A stretch of 64,000 nt of DNA from CALBPI01 sp038524795 (GTDB lineage: Bacteria > Pseudomonadota > Gammaproteobacteria > Steroidobacterales > Woeseiaceae). Location: positions 248,001-312,000 of the forward strand of contig JBCBIJ010000001.1 of NCBI GenBank assembly GCA_038524795.1, written 5' to 3'. The notes under the pieces were generated by a model that had not been told where the DNA came from, searched no databases, and saw nothing but the letters and a program-made list of their open reading frames with translations. The position numbers and the translations under genes were made by a program. Within the stretch, counting starts at the first letter, position 1, and each line of letters starts with the position of its first letter. Positions 1 to 9,416 of the stretch are shown here, one piece after another.

Positions 1-406
1 CACTCTCGCCGACGCAGCGTCTAACTTGCGTCACGATTTCGGAGAGCGGCGCATCACCAAGAAACGCGGGATTATCGGGGTGACCTACGTAGGTGACGCC
101 CGCGACGGCGTCGCCGCCAAGGTCCAGCGACACGCGCAGGCGCGAGTAACCGTTCTTCTCCCGGAAATCGAGATGCTCGAACACTTCGGGTGCGACCAGA
201 AAGGCGCGGCCGATGCACTGCGCGTTTGCGTCTGCCACGAGCGTGGCCACACGCCCGGGGTCTTCAGGCGTCCCGCGGTGGTCGTGCGAGCCCTGCCAAA
301 GCCGTCGCACCCAGCCGGAAAGCTGTGCATCGCGTGCATCGAGGAACGGAAAGTCCTGGCGCCAGATGAGCGACCCGTAACCAAACACCCAGCTCGGCGC
401 GCTCAC
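1..406 (-). CDS. ChaC-like gamma-glutamylcyclotransferase (C-terminus cut by window edge)
   Basis: Reading down from a GTG at 406-404, the product opens MSAPSWVFGYGSLIWRQDF, which carries the GYGSLIW signature of the ChaC branch of gamma-glutamylcyclotransferases. Further on comes REKNGYSR, whose Glu matches the general-acid Glu of the family. ChaC enzymes release 5-oxoproline from glutathione or related gamma-glutamyl peptides in the cytosol. The GTG overlaps the TGA of the upstream gene as GTGA, so the two are probably translationally coupled. About 135 codons are visible; the remainder lies left of the window. The fold assignment is firm, while glutathione as the actual substrate is inferred from the family. 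Confidence 0.88.
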   Translation of the reverse strand, partial: MSAPSWVFGYGSLIWRQDFPFLDARDAQLSGWVRRLWQGSHDHRGTPEDPGRVATLVADANAQCIGRAFLVAPEVFEHLDFREKNGYSRLRVSLDLGGDAVAGVTYVGHPDNPAFLGDAPLSEIVTQVRRCVGES

Positions 407-1134
407 GCGGCCACGTCTATCGGCGCGCCCGAGAGCGCATCGACGTCCTCAAGAAAGACGCGGCGGAACACCGTCTCCATGCGGTCCTCGAGCAGCTCGA
501 GAAACTCGTGGATATCTTCAACGCCGCGAAATGTCGCCAGCCCCTTCTCGAGAAAAGACTGCAGGTCGCCAACTCCGGCCAGGCGCGCGGGGCCACGCAT
601 CGACTTCAGCAGCGGTCCAATCATGGGTAGCGCCACGATACGCTCCAGCGACATACCCGCCTCGCGCGTCATCCCGATGAGCGTCGTGAAGTCGTCGAAC
701 GTCGCGACCTCACGTGTCGCAAGACAGTAGCGTCGTTCCGAGATGTGCTCGCCGCTGGCAATGGCCGGGGCCAGCCTTTGCGAAATCCCGAGATTGATAT
801 CGAGAATGCGGGCATTGAGCTCCATCGCCGTCGCCAGTGCGGCCAACGCGCCGCCGGGCAGCAGCCGGGTCATTACGGGCACGACCTTCTCGAGCTCTCG
901 GTCACGGTCAGCGATCCCGGGACCGACCAGGTCGGAGATGACAAAGTCGATAGCCGGACCGTAGCCCGGGCGCTCCCGCAGGTCGGCGTAAAGCGGCAGG
1001 AAATACTCGAGCTGCAGGTCCACGAAATCACGGTAAGCCTCACGCCGTTCGGGCGTGTCGAGATGCGTCCGGTGCAGCGTATTGCTGGCCGCCACGAAGT
1101 CGCGCAACCGCTTTCGGCTTTGTGCGTGTGTCAC
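403..1134 (-). CDS. FFLEELY-motif-like protein of unknown function
   Basis: A 243-residue soluble, mostly helical protein without signal peptide or membrane segment. The stretch DFVISDLVGPGIADRDRELE followed by a VVPVMTRLLP segment resembles the gammaproteobacterial family known as FFLEELY-motif proteins, where the equivalent segment reads FFLEELYGP followed by RD. Here the name-giving residues are replaced by DFVISDLVGP, so this is a divergent member. The start is GTG at 1134 with an AGGAG a few bases upstream. It is upstream of and coupled to the ChaC-like gene. The function of the family is not known to me; a link with glutathione turnover is only suggested by the coupling. Confidence 0.7.
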   Translation of the reverse strand: MTHAQSRKRLRDFVAASNTLHRTHLDTPERREAYRDFVDLQLEYFLPLYADLRERPGYGPAIDFVISDLVGPGIADRDRELEKVVPVMTRLLPGGALAALATAMELNARILDINLGISQRLAPAIASGEHISERRYCLATREVATFDDFTTLIGMTREAGMSLERIVALPMIGPLLKSMRGPARLAGVGDLQSFLEKGLATFRGVEDIHEFLELLEDRMETVFRRVFLEDVDALSGAPIDVAA

Positions 1135-1284
1135 AGGGGAGACTCCTGCCCGGCCCGGGCATCATGAAAACGCTCTCGGGCATTCCTCACGAAAATATGG
1201 GGTCCGCGCGGGCGAATACAATCGTGCCGAGCGGCCGGCCGCATCGGCTACACTCGGCCCAACGCACATCCGACAGGGGGTCTC

Positions 1285-2076
1285 ATGATCACACATGTGT
1301 ATCGCGCCGTTGCCGTGGCGCTCTGCTGCTGTCTCGCGCAACCTGCCCTGGCAGGCGGCTTTGACCGAGAACGTTACGAGCAATGGGTGACCATGCGCGT
1401 CGGCGACGGCGAGCCCGTGTATTGGTATTCACACGGCACCATTCGCGCCTACCCGGGCGGCAGACTCATCGCCACCATCGAGGGCTACGATACGGCGCGG
1501 CTTGACGTTGATTCGACAACGGCTGACAAAGCCGTACAGCTGTCTCGCAAGACCTACATCTACCGCGACGCCGAAACAGGCGAGCTCATGCGCAACCCGG
1601 ACGGCAGCGCCGTCGCACCGATCGCCTATCCCTACCAGCTCATCACCTACGAGCTGAAAGGCGACACGCTCGAGACCTGGGTCGAGCAAGGCAAAGGCGA
1701 CAAGATGCGCCGCATCGGGCCCGGCGGCGACATGCAGGCGCAGGTGCTCGAGGCCGGCACCCTGTTCACCGCGCCGCTTTACCTCGATTTCGAGACGCCG
1801 CGCGGCCGCTACCAGACTTTTGAGAACTACGACTTCTTTGCACCCGGCGGCAACCCGCGTGACGGCTTCATCTTGTTCATTCGCTACGGCGACGCGCCCG
1901 CCTGGGCCGAGGGCACCGACAAGATCGTCATGCATATGACGACAGAGCGCTTCGAATCCCTCGACGCGGTCCCGGAGTCGTTCCGCGCCTGGGTCAGCGA
2001 CAACGCGCCGCTCTGGCTTGAACCGCCCGCGAACTTGGCTGAGATTACAAGCCTGCAGGCCGCCAGCGACGACTGA
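1285..2076 (+). CDS. DUF1838-type secreted protein
   Basis: A 263-residue protein with a clean signal peptide (hydrophobic core around residues 7-20, likely cut after ALA before GGFDRE). The mature part is rich in aromatic residues and shows the pattern of DUF1838 proteins: a VYWYSHGTIRAYP segment, a central YPYQLITYEL segment and a C-terminal WVSDNAPLWLEP. No catalytic motif is recognisable. ATG at 1285 is preceded by a G-rich Shine-Dalgarno-like run. It stands alone, 48 bp before the zinc peptidase on the same strand, so the two may share a transcript. The family has no assigned function that I know; periplasmic location is inferred from the signal peptide. Confidence 0.7.
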   Translation: MITHVYRAVAVALCCCLAQPALAGGFDRERYEQWVTMRVGDGEPVYWYSHGTIRAYPGGRLIATIEGYDTARLDVDSTTADKAVQLSRKTYIYRDAETGELMRNPDGSAVAPIAYPYQLITYELKGDTLETWVEQGKGDKMRRIGPGGDMQAQVLEAGTLFTAPLYLDFETPRGRYQTFENYDFFAPGGNPRDGFILFIRYGDAPAWAEGTDKIVMHMTTERFESLDAVPESFRAWVSDNAPLWLEPPANLAEITSLQAASDD

Positions 2077-2124
2077 TCGGCGCGGCACGCTACACTCGTC
2101 GCAATAATCCTGGGGGAGATACGC

Positions 2125-2967
2125 ATGCGTTGGCGCGGACGACGAACAAGCAGCAACGTAGACGACCGCCGCCGCCGCGTGGGCAAACGTGGTGTCGCGG
2201 CTGGCGGCGCGGGCGCCATCATCATGGCACTCATCGCCGTGTTCGTGCTCGGGCAGGACCCCGCGACGGTCTTGCAACAGGTCGTCACGCAGTCCTCGAC
2301 GGGCACAACACAGCAACGCACGCCGTCCGCGGCCGAAGACGACGCTGCGGAAATGTCAAAAGTTGTTTTGGCGACGACGGAAGATGTCTGGGACGCGCTG
2401 TTCCAACAGTCAGGCTCGCGCTACGCGCCACCCACGTTGGTGCTGTTCTCGGACTCAACCCCCACGGGCTGCGGCTTCGGTTCGGCCGCCACGGGTCCGT
2501 TCTACTGCCCCGCCGACCAGAAGCTCTACATCGACCTGAGTTTCCTCTCACAGCTGCGGCGCATGGGCGCCGAGGGGGACTTTGCGTTGGCCTACGTCAT
2601 CGCACACGAAGTCGGCCACCACGTTCAAACCATCACGGGCATCTCGCGTCAGGTGCGACAGGCGCAGGCGCGCGCGTCGGAAACGCAAAAGAACGCGCTA
2701 CAGGTGCGCATGGAATTGCAGGCGGACTGCTATGCCGGCATTTGGGCGCACTATGCGCGTCGGGATATGAACCTGCTTGAGCGCGGTGATCTTCAGGAAG
2801 GCTTGCGCGCAGCCGCGGCTGTTGGCGACGACACCTTGCAGCGCAACGCGGGGCGGCGTGTGCAGCCCGAGACCTTCACGCACGGCAGCTCGCAACAACG
2901 CATGGAGTGGTTTCAGCGCGGCGTGCAAACGGGCTCCGTGAACGCCTGCGACACCTTCGGCGGTTAG
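2125..2967 (+). CDS. YpfJ-type neutral zinc metallopeptidase
   Basis: A 280-residue protein with a basic N-terminus (RRRR stretch near residue 15), one membrane segment at about residues 28-45, then the putative zinc peptidase domain of the YpfJ family (PF04228). HEVGHHVQ at residues 161-168 supplies the zinc ligands and catalytic Glu, and MELQADCYAGIWAHY downstream supplies the conserved third-ligand region. An excellent GGGGGAG Shine-Dalgarno lies before ATG 2125. The predicted topology puts the catalytic domain in the periplasm. The substrate is unknown. The stop codon overlaps the stop of the convergent 5'-nucleotidase gene in the tetranucleotide TTAG. Confidence 0.9.
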   Translation: MRWRGRRTSSNVDDRRRRVGKRGVAAGGAGAIIMALIAVFVLGQDPATVLQQVVTQSSTGTTQQRTPSAAEDDAAEMSKVVLATTEDVWDALFQQSGSRYAPPTLVLFSDSTPTGCGFGSAATGPFYCPADQKLYIDLSFLSQLRRMGAEGDFALAYVIAHEVGHHVQTITGISRQVRQAQARASETQKNALQVRMELQADCYAGIWAHYARRDMNLLERGDLQEGLRAAAAVGDDTLQRNAGRRVQPETFTHGSSQQRMEWFQRGVQTGSVNACDTFGG

Positions 2968-4505
2968 TCCGACACCACCCGGTAGCGCCCGACCTCGGGC
3001 ACAGACACGAGCTCGCGCGTTTCAAACGCGCGCAGCAGCGCTTCCGCAAACGACAACGGCAGCAACTCGTTCGTCGCCGCATCCGAGAACTGTGTGAACA
3101 GATCGCCGCCCGCGGCGAGGATCTCCAGCGTGCCAACGGTGTACACCGCATTCGGGTCCAGCGGCGCACCGTCCACGCGCACCGACACGAGCCGCGCGCC
3201 TGAGGGGCGCGCCGGATCGTATTCGATCTCCAATCCCGACACCTGCAACAAGCCGCGCTCGAGACTCAGGCCTTGCTCGAGCACGCGCGCCAGCACGTCA
3301 CCGCTAAGCTCGATGCGGGCCACACGGTCCTGGAACGGAAATGCATCGAGTAGATCGACGCGGCGTACCGCACCTTGCGGCAGGTCGCGGCGCAAGGCGC
3401 CCGACGGCATGAGACCCACCTGCGCATCCACGGCATCGCGGACGATGTCAGCCAGGGCATTGCCCAGTGTCGACTCATCGTAATAGCGCCGCGTCAATGG
3501 CGCCGCGATCTCTCCAATGGCCGCGTAAAGATCTGCGTGATGCGATCGGTACTCAGCGAGCCGCGCGCTGACGGCTGCATCGGGTGCTAGTCGGTCGGCA
3601 TTCACGGCTTCAAGTCGCCCTCCCGCGAACTTCATGCCGTCTGCGGTCACATCAAACTCGAGGACGCCCACGTGCTGCCCCTGGCCGAAGGTCTGCATCA
3701 CCACCGTACCGTTGATGGGATCGACAAGCGGCTCACGCGTGCCCGCATCGGTGTGCCCGGCCAGAATGACATCGATACCGGGCACCGCACGTGCCAGCGC
3801 CAGGTTGGCTTCATTGCCGCGCTGCACGTTGGCGTCCGCCTCATCATTGGTTTGCATGGGCGCCGTCTGGCCCTGGTGGGCCAGCACCACGACGAGGTCG
3901 CACTCAGCACGCAGTCGCGTCACGATCGGTGCGATCACCGCTGCGGGATCGCGGACCTCAAGACCCGCGATGTGCGCGGGGATCAGCGCCGTCCCCGCGT
4001 CCTGACCCATGACGCCGATGACCCCGACGCGAACGCCATCGCGCTCAATGATCGCCCAGGGCTGCGCGAACGGGTGCTCGGTACCCCGGTAGAACAAGTT
4101 GGCGCCGAGCACGGGAAAAGCAACGCGGTTTTTCTGCTCCGCCAGCACTTCCCAGCCGTATTCGAACTCATGGTTGCCGATGACCATGGCGTCGTAGTCC
4201 ATGAGCCCCATGACATCGAACGAGACGGCGCCCTGAGTGCGTTGCGCGAGCGTGCCCGTGAAGATGTCGCCCGCATCGAAGAGAAAAAAGGTCTCCGACG
4301 TCTCGCGCAACGCACCAACGAGCGTCGCAAGCTCCGCTATGCCACCAATGCGCGTCATGTCATCGCGCCACCAGGCCTCTACGGGATCGTAGGCGCTTTC
4401 GAAATCGTTTGTGAACGCGATCGTGACGCGCTGCTCCGCGCCCAGCGAGAGCGCCGGCAACAGCGCAACGACTGCTGCAACGGCCGCGAGTGCCCGGGCG
4501 CGCAT
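2964..4505 (-). CDS. secreted 5'-nucleotidase / UshA-type metallophosphoesterase
   Basis: A 513-residue protein with a signal peptide ending near LSLGAEQ. The metallophosphoesterase domain (about residues 27-260) carries FTNDFESAY, DAGDIFTG, GNHEFEYG, LAHQGQT and AGHTDAG, which are the usual metal-ligand blocks. In the first block the common His is replaced by Glu (NDFES instead of NDxHG). The C-terminal 5'-nucleotidase domain (about 330-490) carries NALADIVRDAV and VYTVGTLEILAAGGDLF. Such enzymes hydrolyse nucleotides or UDP-sugars in the periplasm. It follows the M14 peptidase gene by only 7 bp, so the two form an operon for scavenging peptides and nucleotides. The substrate is inferred from the family. 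Confidence 0.9.
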   Translation of the reverse strand: MRARALAAVAAVVALLPALSLGAEQRVTIAFTNDFESAYDPVEAWWRDDMTRIGGIAELATLVGALRETSETFFLFDAGDIFTGTLAQRTQGAVSFDVMGLMDYDAMVIGNHEFEYGWEVLAEQKNRVAFPVLGANLFYRGTEHPFAQPWAIIERDGVRVGVIGVMGQDAGTALIPAHIAGLEVRDPAAVIAPIVTRLRAECDLVVVLAHQGQTAPMQTNDEADANVQRGNEANLALARAVPGIDVILAGHTDAGTREPLVDPINGTVVMQTFGQGQHVGVLEFDVTADGMKFAGGRLEAVNADRLAPDAAVSARLAEYRSHHADLYAAIGEIAAPLTRRYYDESTLGNALADIVRDAVDAQVGLMPSGALRRDLPQGAVRRVDLLDAFPFQDRVARIELSGDVLARVLEQGLSLERGLLQVSGLEIEYDPARPSGARLVSVRVDGAPLDPNAVYTVGTLEILAAGGDLFTQFSDAATNELLPLSFAEALLRAFETRELVSVPEVGRYRVVSD

Positions 4506-4512
4506 GCGCCGA

Positions 4513-7191
4513 CTAGCGCACGGGCCGTGCGTGCGCGGCGCCGCGGAAGATCGCGTTCATGAGGATCACATTGAGACCATCGAGGTAGGCGCGTACGGTC
4601 GGGTCCTGCGTAAAGGCCACGACGTAACCGTCACCGTGTTCCTGCACAACGACGAACGGCTTGTAGGCGTACTGCAGTCGGTTCTCTTCCCAGAAGAAGC
4701 CGCTCGCGAGCACCTCGTCGGCCGGCGCGAAGCGCGCCACGTTGACGCCTTCATCAAGCCGAATCGGCGTGTAAACGTCGGAACCGCGCACAAGCACATT
4801 GAGTGTTTCGGCAACACCGGCGCCCAACCAATGGTCGCCGTCAACAACGGCGCGCAGCAGCACGCCACCGACGCTGTCGAGATTGTCCTCATCGGGCGTC
4901 GTGAGCGTCTTGAAGTCCTCGTCGCTCTCGATGATCGTGCCGGGCACAGTCGTTTCGGGATCGTCTTTGTCCTCTTCGGGCACCGACTCCGTGACCGCCT
5001 CGTCGACCACACGGTCCTCGCGCCGAATCGCTAGCAAGTCCACCTCGGGATCGGCGACCCAACGCGTGGCATCGCCCAGCGTGATGAGTACGCCGCCGCG
5101 ATCCACCCACTCGGCTATGTGGTCGGCGTCGAGCGCACTGCGGTAACCGCGGCGCGACTCAGGCAGGATCAGTACCTGGTAGCGACGTAAATCGGCACCA
5201 GCAAGGTCACTCGTGCGGATCGCTGTCACGGGGTAGTCGAACTGGCGCTCGATCACGAAACGCGTGTTGCCCGCACTGTATTGACTGGTTGGCTCGTCCC
5301 AGGCGATCGCCACGCGCGGCGCGTTCATACGTACGACGTTGTTGCTGCCAAAGTTCGGGCCCGCCGTCACCCAGGTCGAGGCGACGCCAACAACCTCGGC
5401 ACCGGTTGTCGTCGCCAGCGCGGACAGCGTGCCGCGCAAGGTTCCTGGGTTGTCGGCCGCGTCGAAAATCAGCGTCCCGGCCGGGTACTCGCGGCCCGCA
5501 TGCGTAAAGGCTTTGTCGGTGCTCTTCACAGCGAGACCAGCGCGGTAAGCGTTCCCGAGCAGGCGTGCCGCCGGGCGCTGGCCCCAGGGCACAAGGTAAG
5601 CCACCGCATCGGACGGTCCCGATACGCTCGCAGACTGGACGAGCTCCGGCCCCGCCGCCGTGAAGCTGCCAGACGGCGCCCGATTACAGGCGTCGACGGT
5701 GACGTTCATCATGAGCGGCAGTGACCAGGCGGTCACGTCATAGATTTGATCTCGCAGACCCTTGGCGCGGCGGCGCTGCTGCTCCGCCGCAAAGTCCTCG
5801 GGCAGCGGCACGTCGGCGTCGAGCAGCGTGCGAATGAGCCGCTTGGCCGGCTGCGCGAGATCGATGGCGTAGCTGCCCGCGGCGTAGCGATTGCCGCAGA
5901 CCGAGAACGCACTATCGGCGCGCTGCACATCAACACCCTGCCCGGCGAGCAGGCCCGCAAGTTTATCGGCGCCCGCCTGATCGGCCTGGGTCGGGATCAG
6001 GTAACTGCGCGGTCCACCGCGACGACCTTCCTCGATGGCCGTCACCTGATAATCGTAGAAGTCCTCAAGCAGCTTCTTTGCGTGAACCGCCGTGGTTTCG
6101 GCTGTGCCCATCGAGGTCACAAACTGGTTTCGAACGGTCTCGAGGTAGGTCATCTCGACGCCGTCGTACTTTCTCACCACGAGCCCGCGTGCGGACGCCT
6201 GCTCGTAGGTCATGGCCACGCTGCCGAAATAGGACGGCCAGCTCGCGCCATAACCCGGGTAGAACGCGTCGTAGACCTCACGCGTGAAGTAGTCGATGCC
6301 GAATTGGTCGAACCACTTCGCGTTGGTGCGTCCGAACAATTCAAGGCTGGCGCGCTGGTCGGCCGCGAGATGCGGATTGTAGGGCTCGGCCTCCGGCGCG
6401 AAGTAGTAGGTCTGGTCCGAACCCATCTCATGCGAGTCCACGAACGCGACGGGGTAGAACTCGGCGATGGCTTTAATGCGGCCGCGCGTTTCGGGCTGCG
6501 TCTGCACAAACCAGTCGCGGTTCATGTCGAACAGGTAGTGGTTCGTACGCCCGCTGGGCCAGGGCTCATTGTGCTCGGCCGAGATGCGGTCGCTGTCGGG
6601 CACCAGGCCGCGCGCCATGTTGAAGCGCAGGATGAAGCGATCCCGGCCATCGGGGTTTTGCAGCGGATCGATGACGACAACGGTGTCGTTCATGATCGCC
6701 GGCACACGCGGGTCGTTGGTCGCGGCCAGCAGGTGGTAGGCCGTGTAGATCGCAGAATCCGTCGTCGAGATCTCGTTGCCGTGTACGGCGTAGGACAGCC
6801 AAGTGACGGGTTTCTGGTTCTCGATGATGCGCGCGGCCTCGGCGGCAGAGGTCTTGCGCGGGTCGCGCAGCGCCTGCATGCCGGCCTTGATCGCATCGAG
6901 TTGGGACAGGTTCTCTGCGGCGGTCACCACTGCATAAAAGAGTTCACGGCCTTCCCAGGACTTAGCGTAGGGCACCACCTTGATGCGATCGGGCGCGGCG
7001 GCCGCCAGCGCTTCGAAATAGCGCCGGGTATCCGCATGCGTCGTAATGCGTTCGCCGGGCGCGTGACCCAGTACGGTCTCGACCGTCGGAATGGCCGTGT
7101 CGTAGACGGCGCCGGGCCAGAGCTCAAGGTCGTCGGCAACGGCGGGCGGGGTGAGGAGCGCAAACAGCGCGGCGATCAGCATCAAACGCAT
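4513..7191 (-). CDS. secreted M14-family zinc carboxypeptidase
   Basis: An 892-residue exported peptidase with a signal peptide ending at PPAVA before DDLELWPG. The M14 catalytic domain occupies about residues 45-400: SYAVHGNEIST gives the HxxE zinc pair, DPLQNPDGRDRF the substrate-binding region, and DSHEMGSDQTYYF the third zinc ligand. The remaining 450 residues form a C-terminal region rich in beta strands with a glutamine-amidotransferase-like feel around ILPESRRGYRSALDADHIAEW. This two-part architecture is common in large M14 peptidases of marine bacteria. It would trim peptides in the periplasm or outside the cell. First gene of the operon with the 5'-nucleotidase. Confidence 0.9.
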   Translation of the reverse strand: MRLMLIAALFALLTPPAVADDLELWPGAVYDTAIPTVETVLGHAPGERITTHADTRRYFEALAAAAPDRIKVVPYAKSWEGRELFYAVVTAAENLSQLDAIKAGMQALRDPRKTSAAEAARIIENQKPVTWLSYAVHGNEISTTDSAIYTAYHLLAATNDPRVPAIMNDTVVVIDPLQNPDGRDRFILRFNMARGLVPDSDRISAEHNEPWPSGRTNHYLFDMNRDWFVQTQPETRGRIKAIAEFYPVAFVDSHEMGSDQTYYFAPEAEPYNPHLAADQRASLELFGRTNAKWFDQFGIDYFTREVYDAFYPGYGASWPSYFGSVAMTYEQASARGLVVRKYDGVEMTYLETVRNQFVTSMGTAETTAVHAKKLLEDFYDYQVTAIEEGRRGGPRSYLIPTQADQAGADKLAGLLAGQGVDVQRADSAFSVCGNRYAAGSYAIDLAQPAKRLIRTLLDADVPLPEDFAAEQQRRRAKGLRDQIYDVTAWSLPLMMNVTVDACNRAPSGSFTAAGPELVQSASVSGPSDAVAYLVPWGQRPAARLLGNAYRAGLAVKSTDKAFTHAGREYPAGTLIFDAADNPGTLRGTLSALATTTGAEVVGVASTWVTAGPNFGSNNVVRMNAPRVAIAWDEPTSQYSAGNTRFVIERQFDYPVTAIRTSDLAGADLRRYQVLILPESRRGYRSALDADHIAEWVDRGGVLITLGDATRWVADPEVDLLAIRREDRVVDEAVTESVPEEDKDDPETTVPGTIIESDEDFKTLTTPDEDNLDSVGGVLLRAVVDGDHWLGAGVAETLNVLVRGSDVYTPIRLDEGVNVARFAPADEVLASGFFWEENRLQYAYKPFVVVQEHGDGYVVAFTQDPTVRAYLDGLNVILMNAIFRGAAHARPVR

Positions 7192-7376
7192 AAGCAGGGT
7201 TCCTGGCCGGGTTGATGGGGCAGCCGCGCAGCGGCCGACGCCGCAATCTAGCAGTATCCGCGCGCCCTGGGCCAGCCGTGCAACCTATTTGACCCACTTT
7301 TCCACTCACTTGCGCCTTACAGGACAAGCGCGCCGTTTTTCGCGGCCGCCGCAACAGAAACTCGGGAGAGGGATCA
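7192..7376. other. divergent intergenic region between M14 peptidase and TSP3 lipoprotein genes
   Basis: About 185 bp that must carry the promoters of both divergent genes. A TTGACC at 7289-7294 is a possible -35 element for the rightward gene, but no convincing -10 box is found at normal spacing. No ORF or repeat is visible here. Confidence 0.4.
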
Positions 7377-9410
7377 ATGACGATAACAACACTCGCCGCC
7401 TGGCTACGCGCGGCACTCTTTGCACTGTGCCTCGGGCTTGCGGCCTGTGGCGGTGGCAGCGACGGCCCGCCGCCTGTAGACACAGACAGCGACGGGACGC
7501 CGGACATCTCCGACACCGATGATGACAATGACGGTGTTGCAGATACGGCCGATGCGTTCCCGCTCGATCCCAGTGAATCCGCGGACTTCGACGGCGACGG
7601 CACGGGAGACAACGCCGACCCCGACGACGACAACGATGGCGCCGACGACGTTAACGATGCCTTCCCGTTTGACCCCAGTGAAACCGCGGACTCGGACAGC
7701 GATGGCACGGGCGACAACGCGGATGCCTTCCCCAATGACCCGAGCGAGACGGCTGACTTTGACAGCGACGGCATTGGCGACAACGCCGACCCCGACGACG
7801 ACAACGATGGCGCCGACGACGTTAACGACGCATTCCCAAACGACCCCGCAGAGTCCCTGGACACCGACGGCGACGGCATCGGCAACAACGCGGACACCGA
7901 TGACGATGGCGACATGGTCGACGACGCTGACGACGCCTTCCCGTTGGACCCGGCCGAATCCGTCGACACGGACGCAGACGGCATCGGCAACAACGCCGAC
8001 GATGACGACGACAACGACGGCGTGGCCGACGCGAACGACGACTTCCCGCTAAACCCGGCGCGAACCAAACCCATCGGCGCCCTGTTCCCCGTCGTGAATG
8101 GCGAATTCGTCCTGCCCAATACGCCGGCGGCCAACCAGATGGACTGGATCATTGACCAGTTCGCCGCGTCATCAACATCGCTGCAGGACATCAACGACCG
8201 CTTCGATCCGGCCGCGCTCGCGGCGATTTCGCCCACGCAGTGGCAAGCATTCTTCGACTCGCTGCGCGGCGTGATCCCAAACGGTACGATCCAGGACATC
8301 ATCACGATGACGCCAACGAGCATCCGCGTGCTTGTGGGCGATGCCAACGCACCGGGCTCGGGGCAGTTCATCACGCTGACGACGACCTACAACACGGGAC
8401 TGATCCTCTCGTTCGGCTCCTCGAACTTCCCGCTCGATGGCTCGTCGACGGCTGCGGCTGACGCGAACCTCACGTTCGCCACGGCCAGCGACAAGCTTGA
8501 GACCATTGCCGAGGACGTCGCCGTGCTCATCGCCGAGATCGACGACAACAATCAGTGCACGCCGATCTTCGGTCGCAACGCCGACACGGCACTGGCCACA
8601 GCCTCGATCTTCAAGGTCTGGACCATGGGTGCGGTGGCGCAGGCCATCGAAGACGGCCTCATCACGCCCGATCAACTCGTCACGCTCGAAGCTGACAAGG
8701 AAGTGCTGGGCGGCACGATCAACGAGGAACCCATGGGCACCCAGATCTCCGTCAGGGATCTCGCCGCACTTATGCTCGGCATTAGCGACAACACGGCTAC
8801 CGAACACCTGTTCCGGCTCGTGGGGCGCGACGCCAATGAGGACATCCTGACGCAGTTCAATTACGCCAACCCCGACCTCATGCTGCCCTTCCTCTCGATG
8901 AACGAAGCCTTCCATCTCTACTTCACGGTGCCGCTCCAGGACGCGCTCGACTACCTCGTCGCCAGCGAGCAAGCGCAACGCGACTACGTCGACAACGTGT
9001 TGGAGCCGCTGGGCCCCGTTACGAGCTTCCCAACAGCCAACCTCGAAGTGCTTGTGAAGGGCACCTGGCAGGGCAGCCCCACCGACGTGTGTAACGCCAT
9101 CGCGGGCCTGCGCCAGTTCAACGACCTGAGCGACGGATTCGCTGTCACGGACCAGGCCTACGGCGCCGAGACAGCCGTCGTGAACCTGCGCAACAAGTGG
9201 GAGCGCGTCTGGTTCAAGGGCGGCGGACTTAGCGACAACAGTGGCTTCCGTGTACTGACCTACGGCTGGCTGCTCGAGACCGACAGCCGCGGTGCCTTCG
9301 TGGTTGTCGCCATGGGCAACAACGACTCGGGTGGCAGCGCCCGCATTAACCAGGGCGACTTCGCCTCAGTGGCGTCACGGCTCGTCGACATCGTTGATGA
9401 GACCAACTGA
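7377..9410 (+). CDS. lipoprotein with thrombospondin type-3 repeats fused to a class A beta-lactamase-like serine hydrolase
   Basis: A 677-residue lipoprotein with lipobox LGLAAC (Cys at about residue 24). Residues 35-225 are an Asp-rich array of thrombospondin type-3 repeats of the form DSDGTGDNADPDDDNDG, each followed by an AFPxDPxE linker, expected to bind calcium and form a stiff stalk. The C-terminal region (about 260-677) is a class A beta-lactamase-like hydrolase: SIFK gives the SxxK nucleophile and general base, SDNTATEHLF the SDN motif, and FKGGGLSDNSG the KTG-equivalent KGG. It may act on beta-lactams or on D-amino-acid peptides; the sequence does not decide. Two identical 50-bp segments lie in the repeat array. 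The gene ends at a strong GC hairpin. Confidence 0.88.
   Translation: MTITTLAAWLRAALFALCLGLAACGGGSDGPPPVDTDSDGTPDISDTDDDNDGVADTADAFPLDPSESADFDGDGTGDNADPDDDNDGADDVNDAFPFDPSETADSDSDGTGDNADAFPNDPSETADFDSDGIGDNADPDDDNDGADDVNDAFPNDPAESLDTDGDGIGNNADTDDDGDMVDDADDAFPLDPAESVDTDADGIGNNADDDDDNDGVADANDDFPLNPARTKPIGALFPVVNGEFVLPNTPAANQMDWIIDQFAASSTSLQDINDRFDPAALAAISPTQWQAFFDSLRGVIPNGTIQDIITMTPTSIRVLVGDANAPGSGQFITLTTTYNTGLILSFGSSNFPLDGSSTAAADANLTFATASDKLETIAEDVAVLIAEIDDNNQCTPIFGRNADTALATASIFKVWTMGAVAQAIEDGLITPDQLVTLEADKEVLGGTINEEPMGTQISVRDLAALMLGISDNTATEHLFRLVGRDANEDILTQFNYANPDLMLPFLSMNEAFHLYFTVPLQDALDYLVASEQAQRDYVDNVLEPLGPVTSFPTANLEVLVKGTWQGSPTDVCNAIAGLRQFNDLSDGFAVTDQAYGAETAVVNLRNKWERVWFKGGGLSDNSGFRVLTYGWLLETDSRGAFVVVAMGNNDSGGSARINQGDFASVASRLVDIVDETN
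7608..7828 (+). repeat. 50-bp exact direct repeat inside the TSP3 coding array
   Basis: The segment 7608-7657 recurs without a mismatch at 7779-7828, offset 171 bp (57 codons) and in frame. Both copies encode the same NADPDDDNDGADDVND block. Identity at wobble positions suggests recent duplication or gene conversion, and the pair could recombine to lengthen or shorten the stalk by 57 residues. Confidence 0.9.
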
Positions 9411-9416
9411 CGAGGA

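Noticed and set aside
5746..7215. 489-residue plus-strand ORF
   Set aside because: It lies antisense within the M14 peptidase gene, whose zinc motifs are clear; its translation has no family features and arises from GC-rich codon bias.
7500..8050. CRISPR-like regular repeats
   Set aside because: Spacing follows codons of protein repeats and the units differ; no spacer structure or cas gene is present.
7124..8374. 416-residue minus-strand Ser-rich ORF
   Set aside because: It is the complement of the Asp-codon repeats of the TSP3 lipoprotein; the Ser repeats mirror GAC/GAT codons and do not form a real protein.
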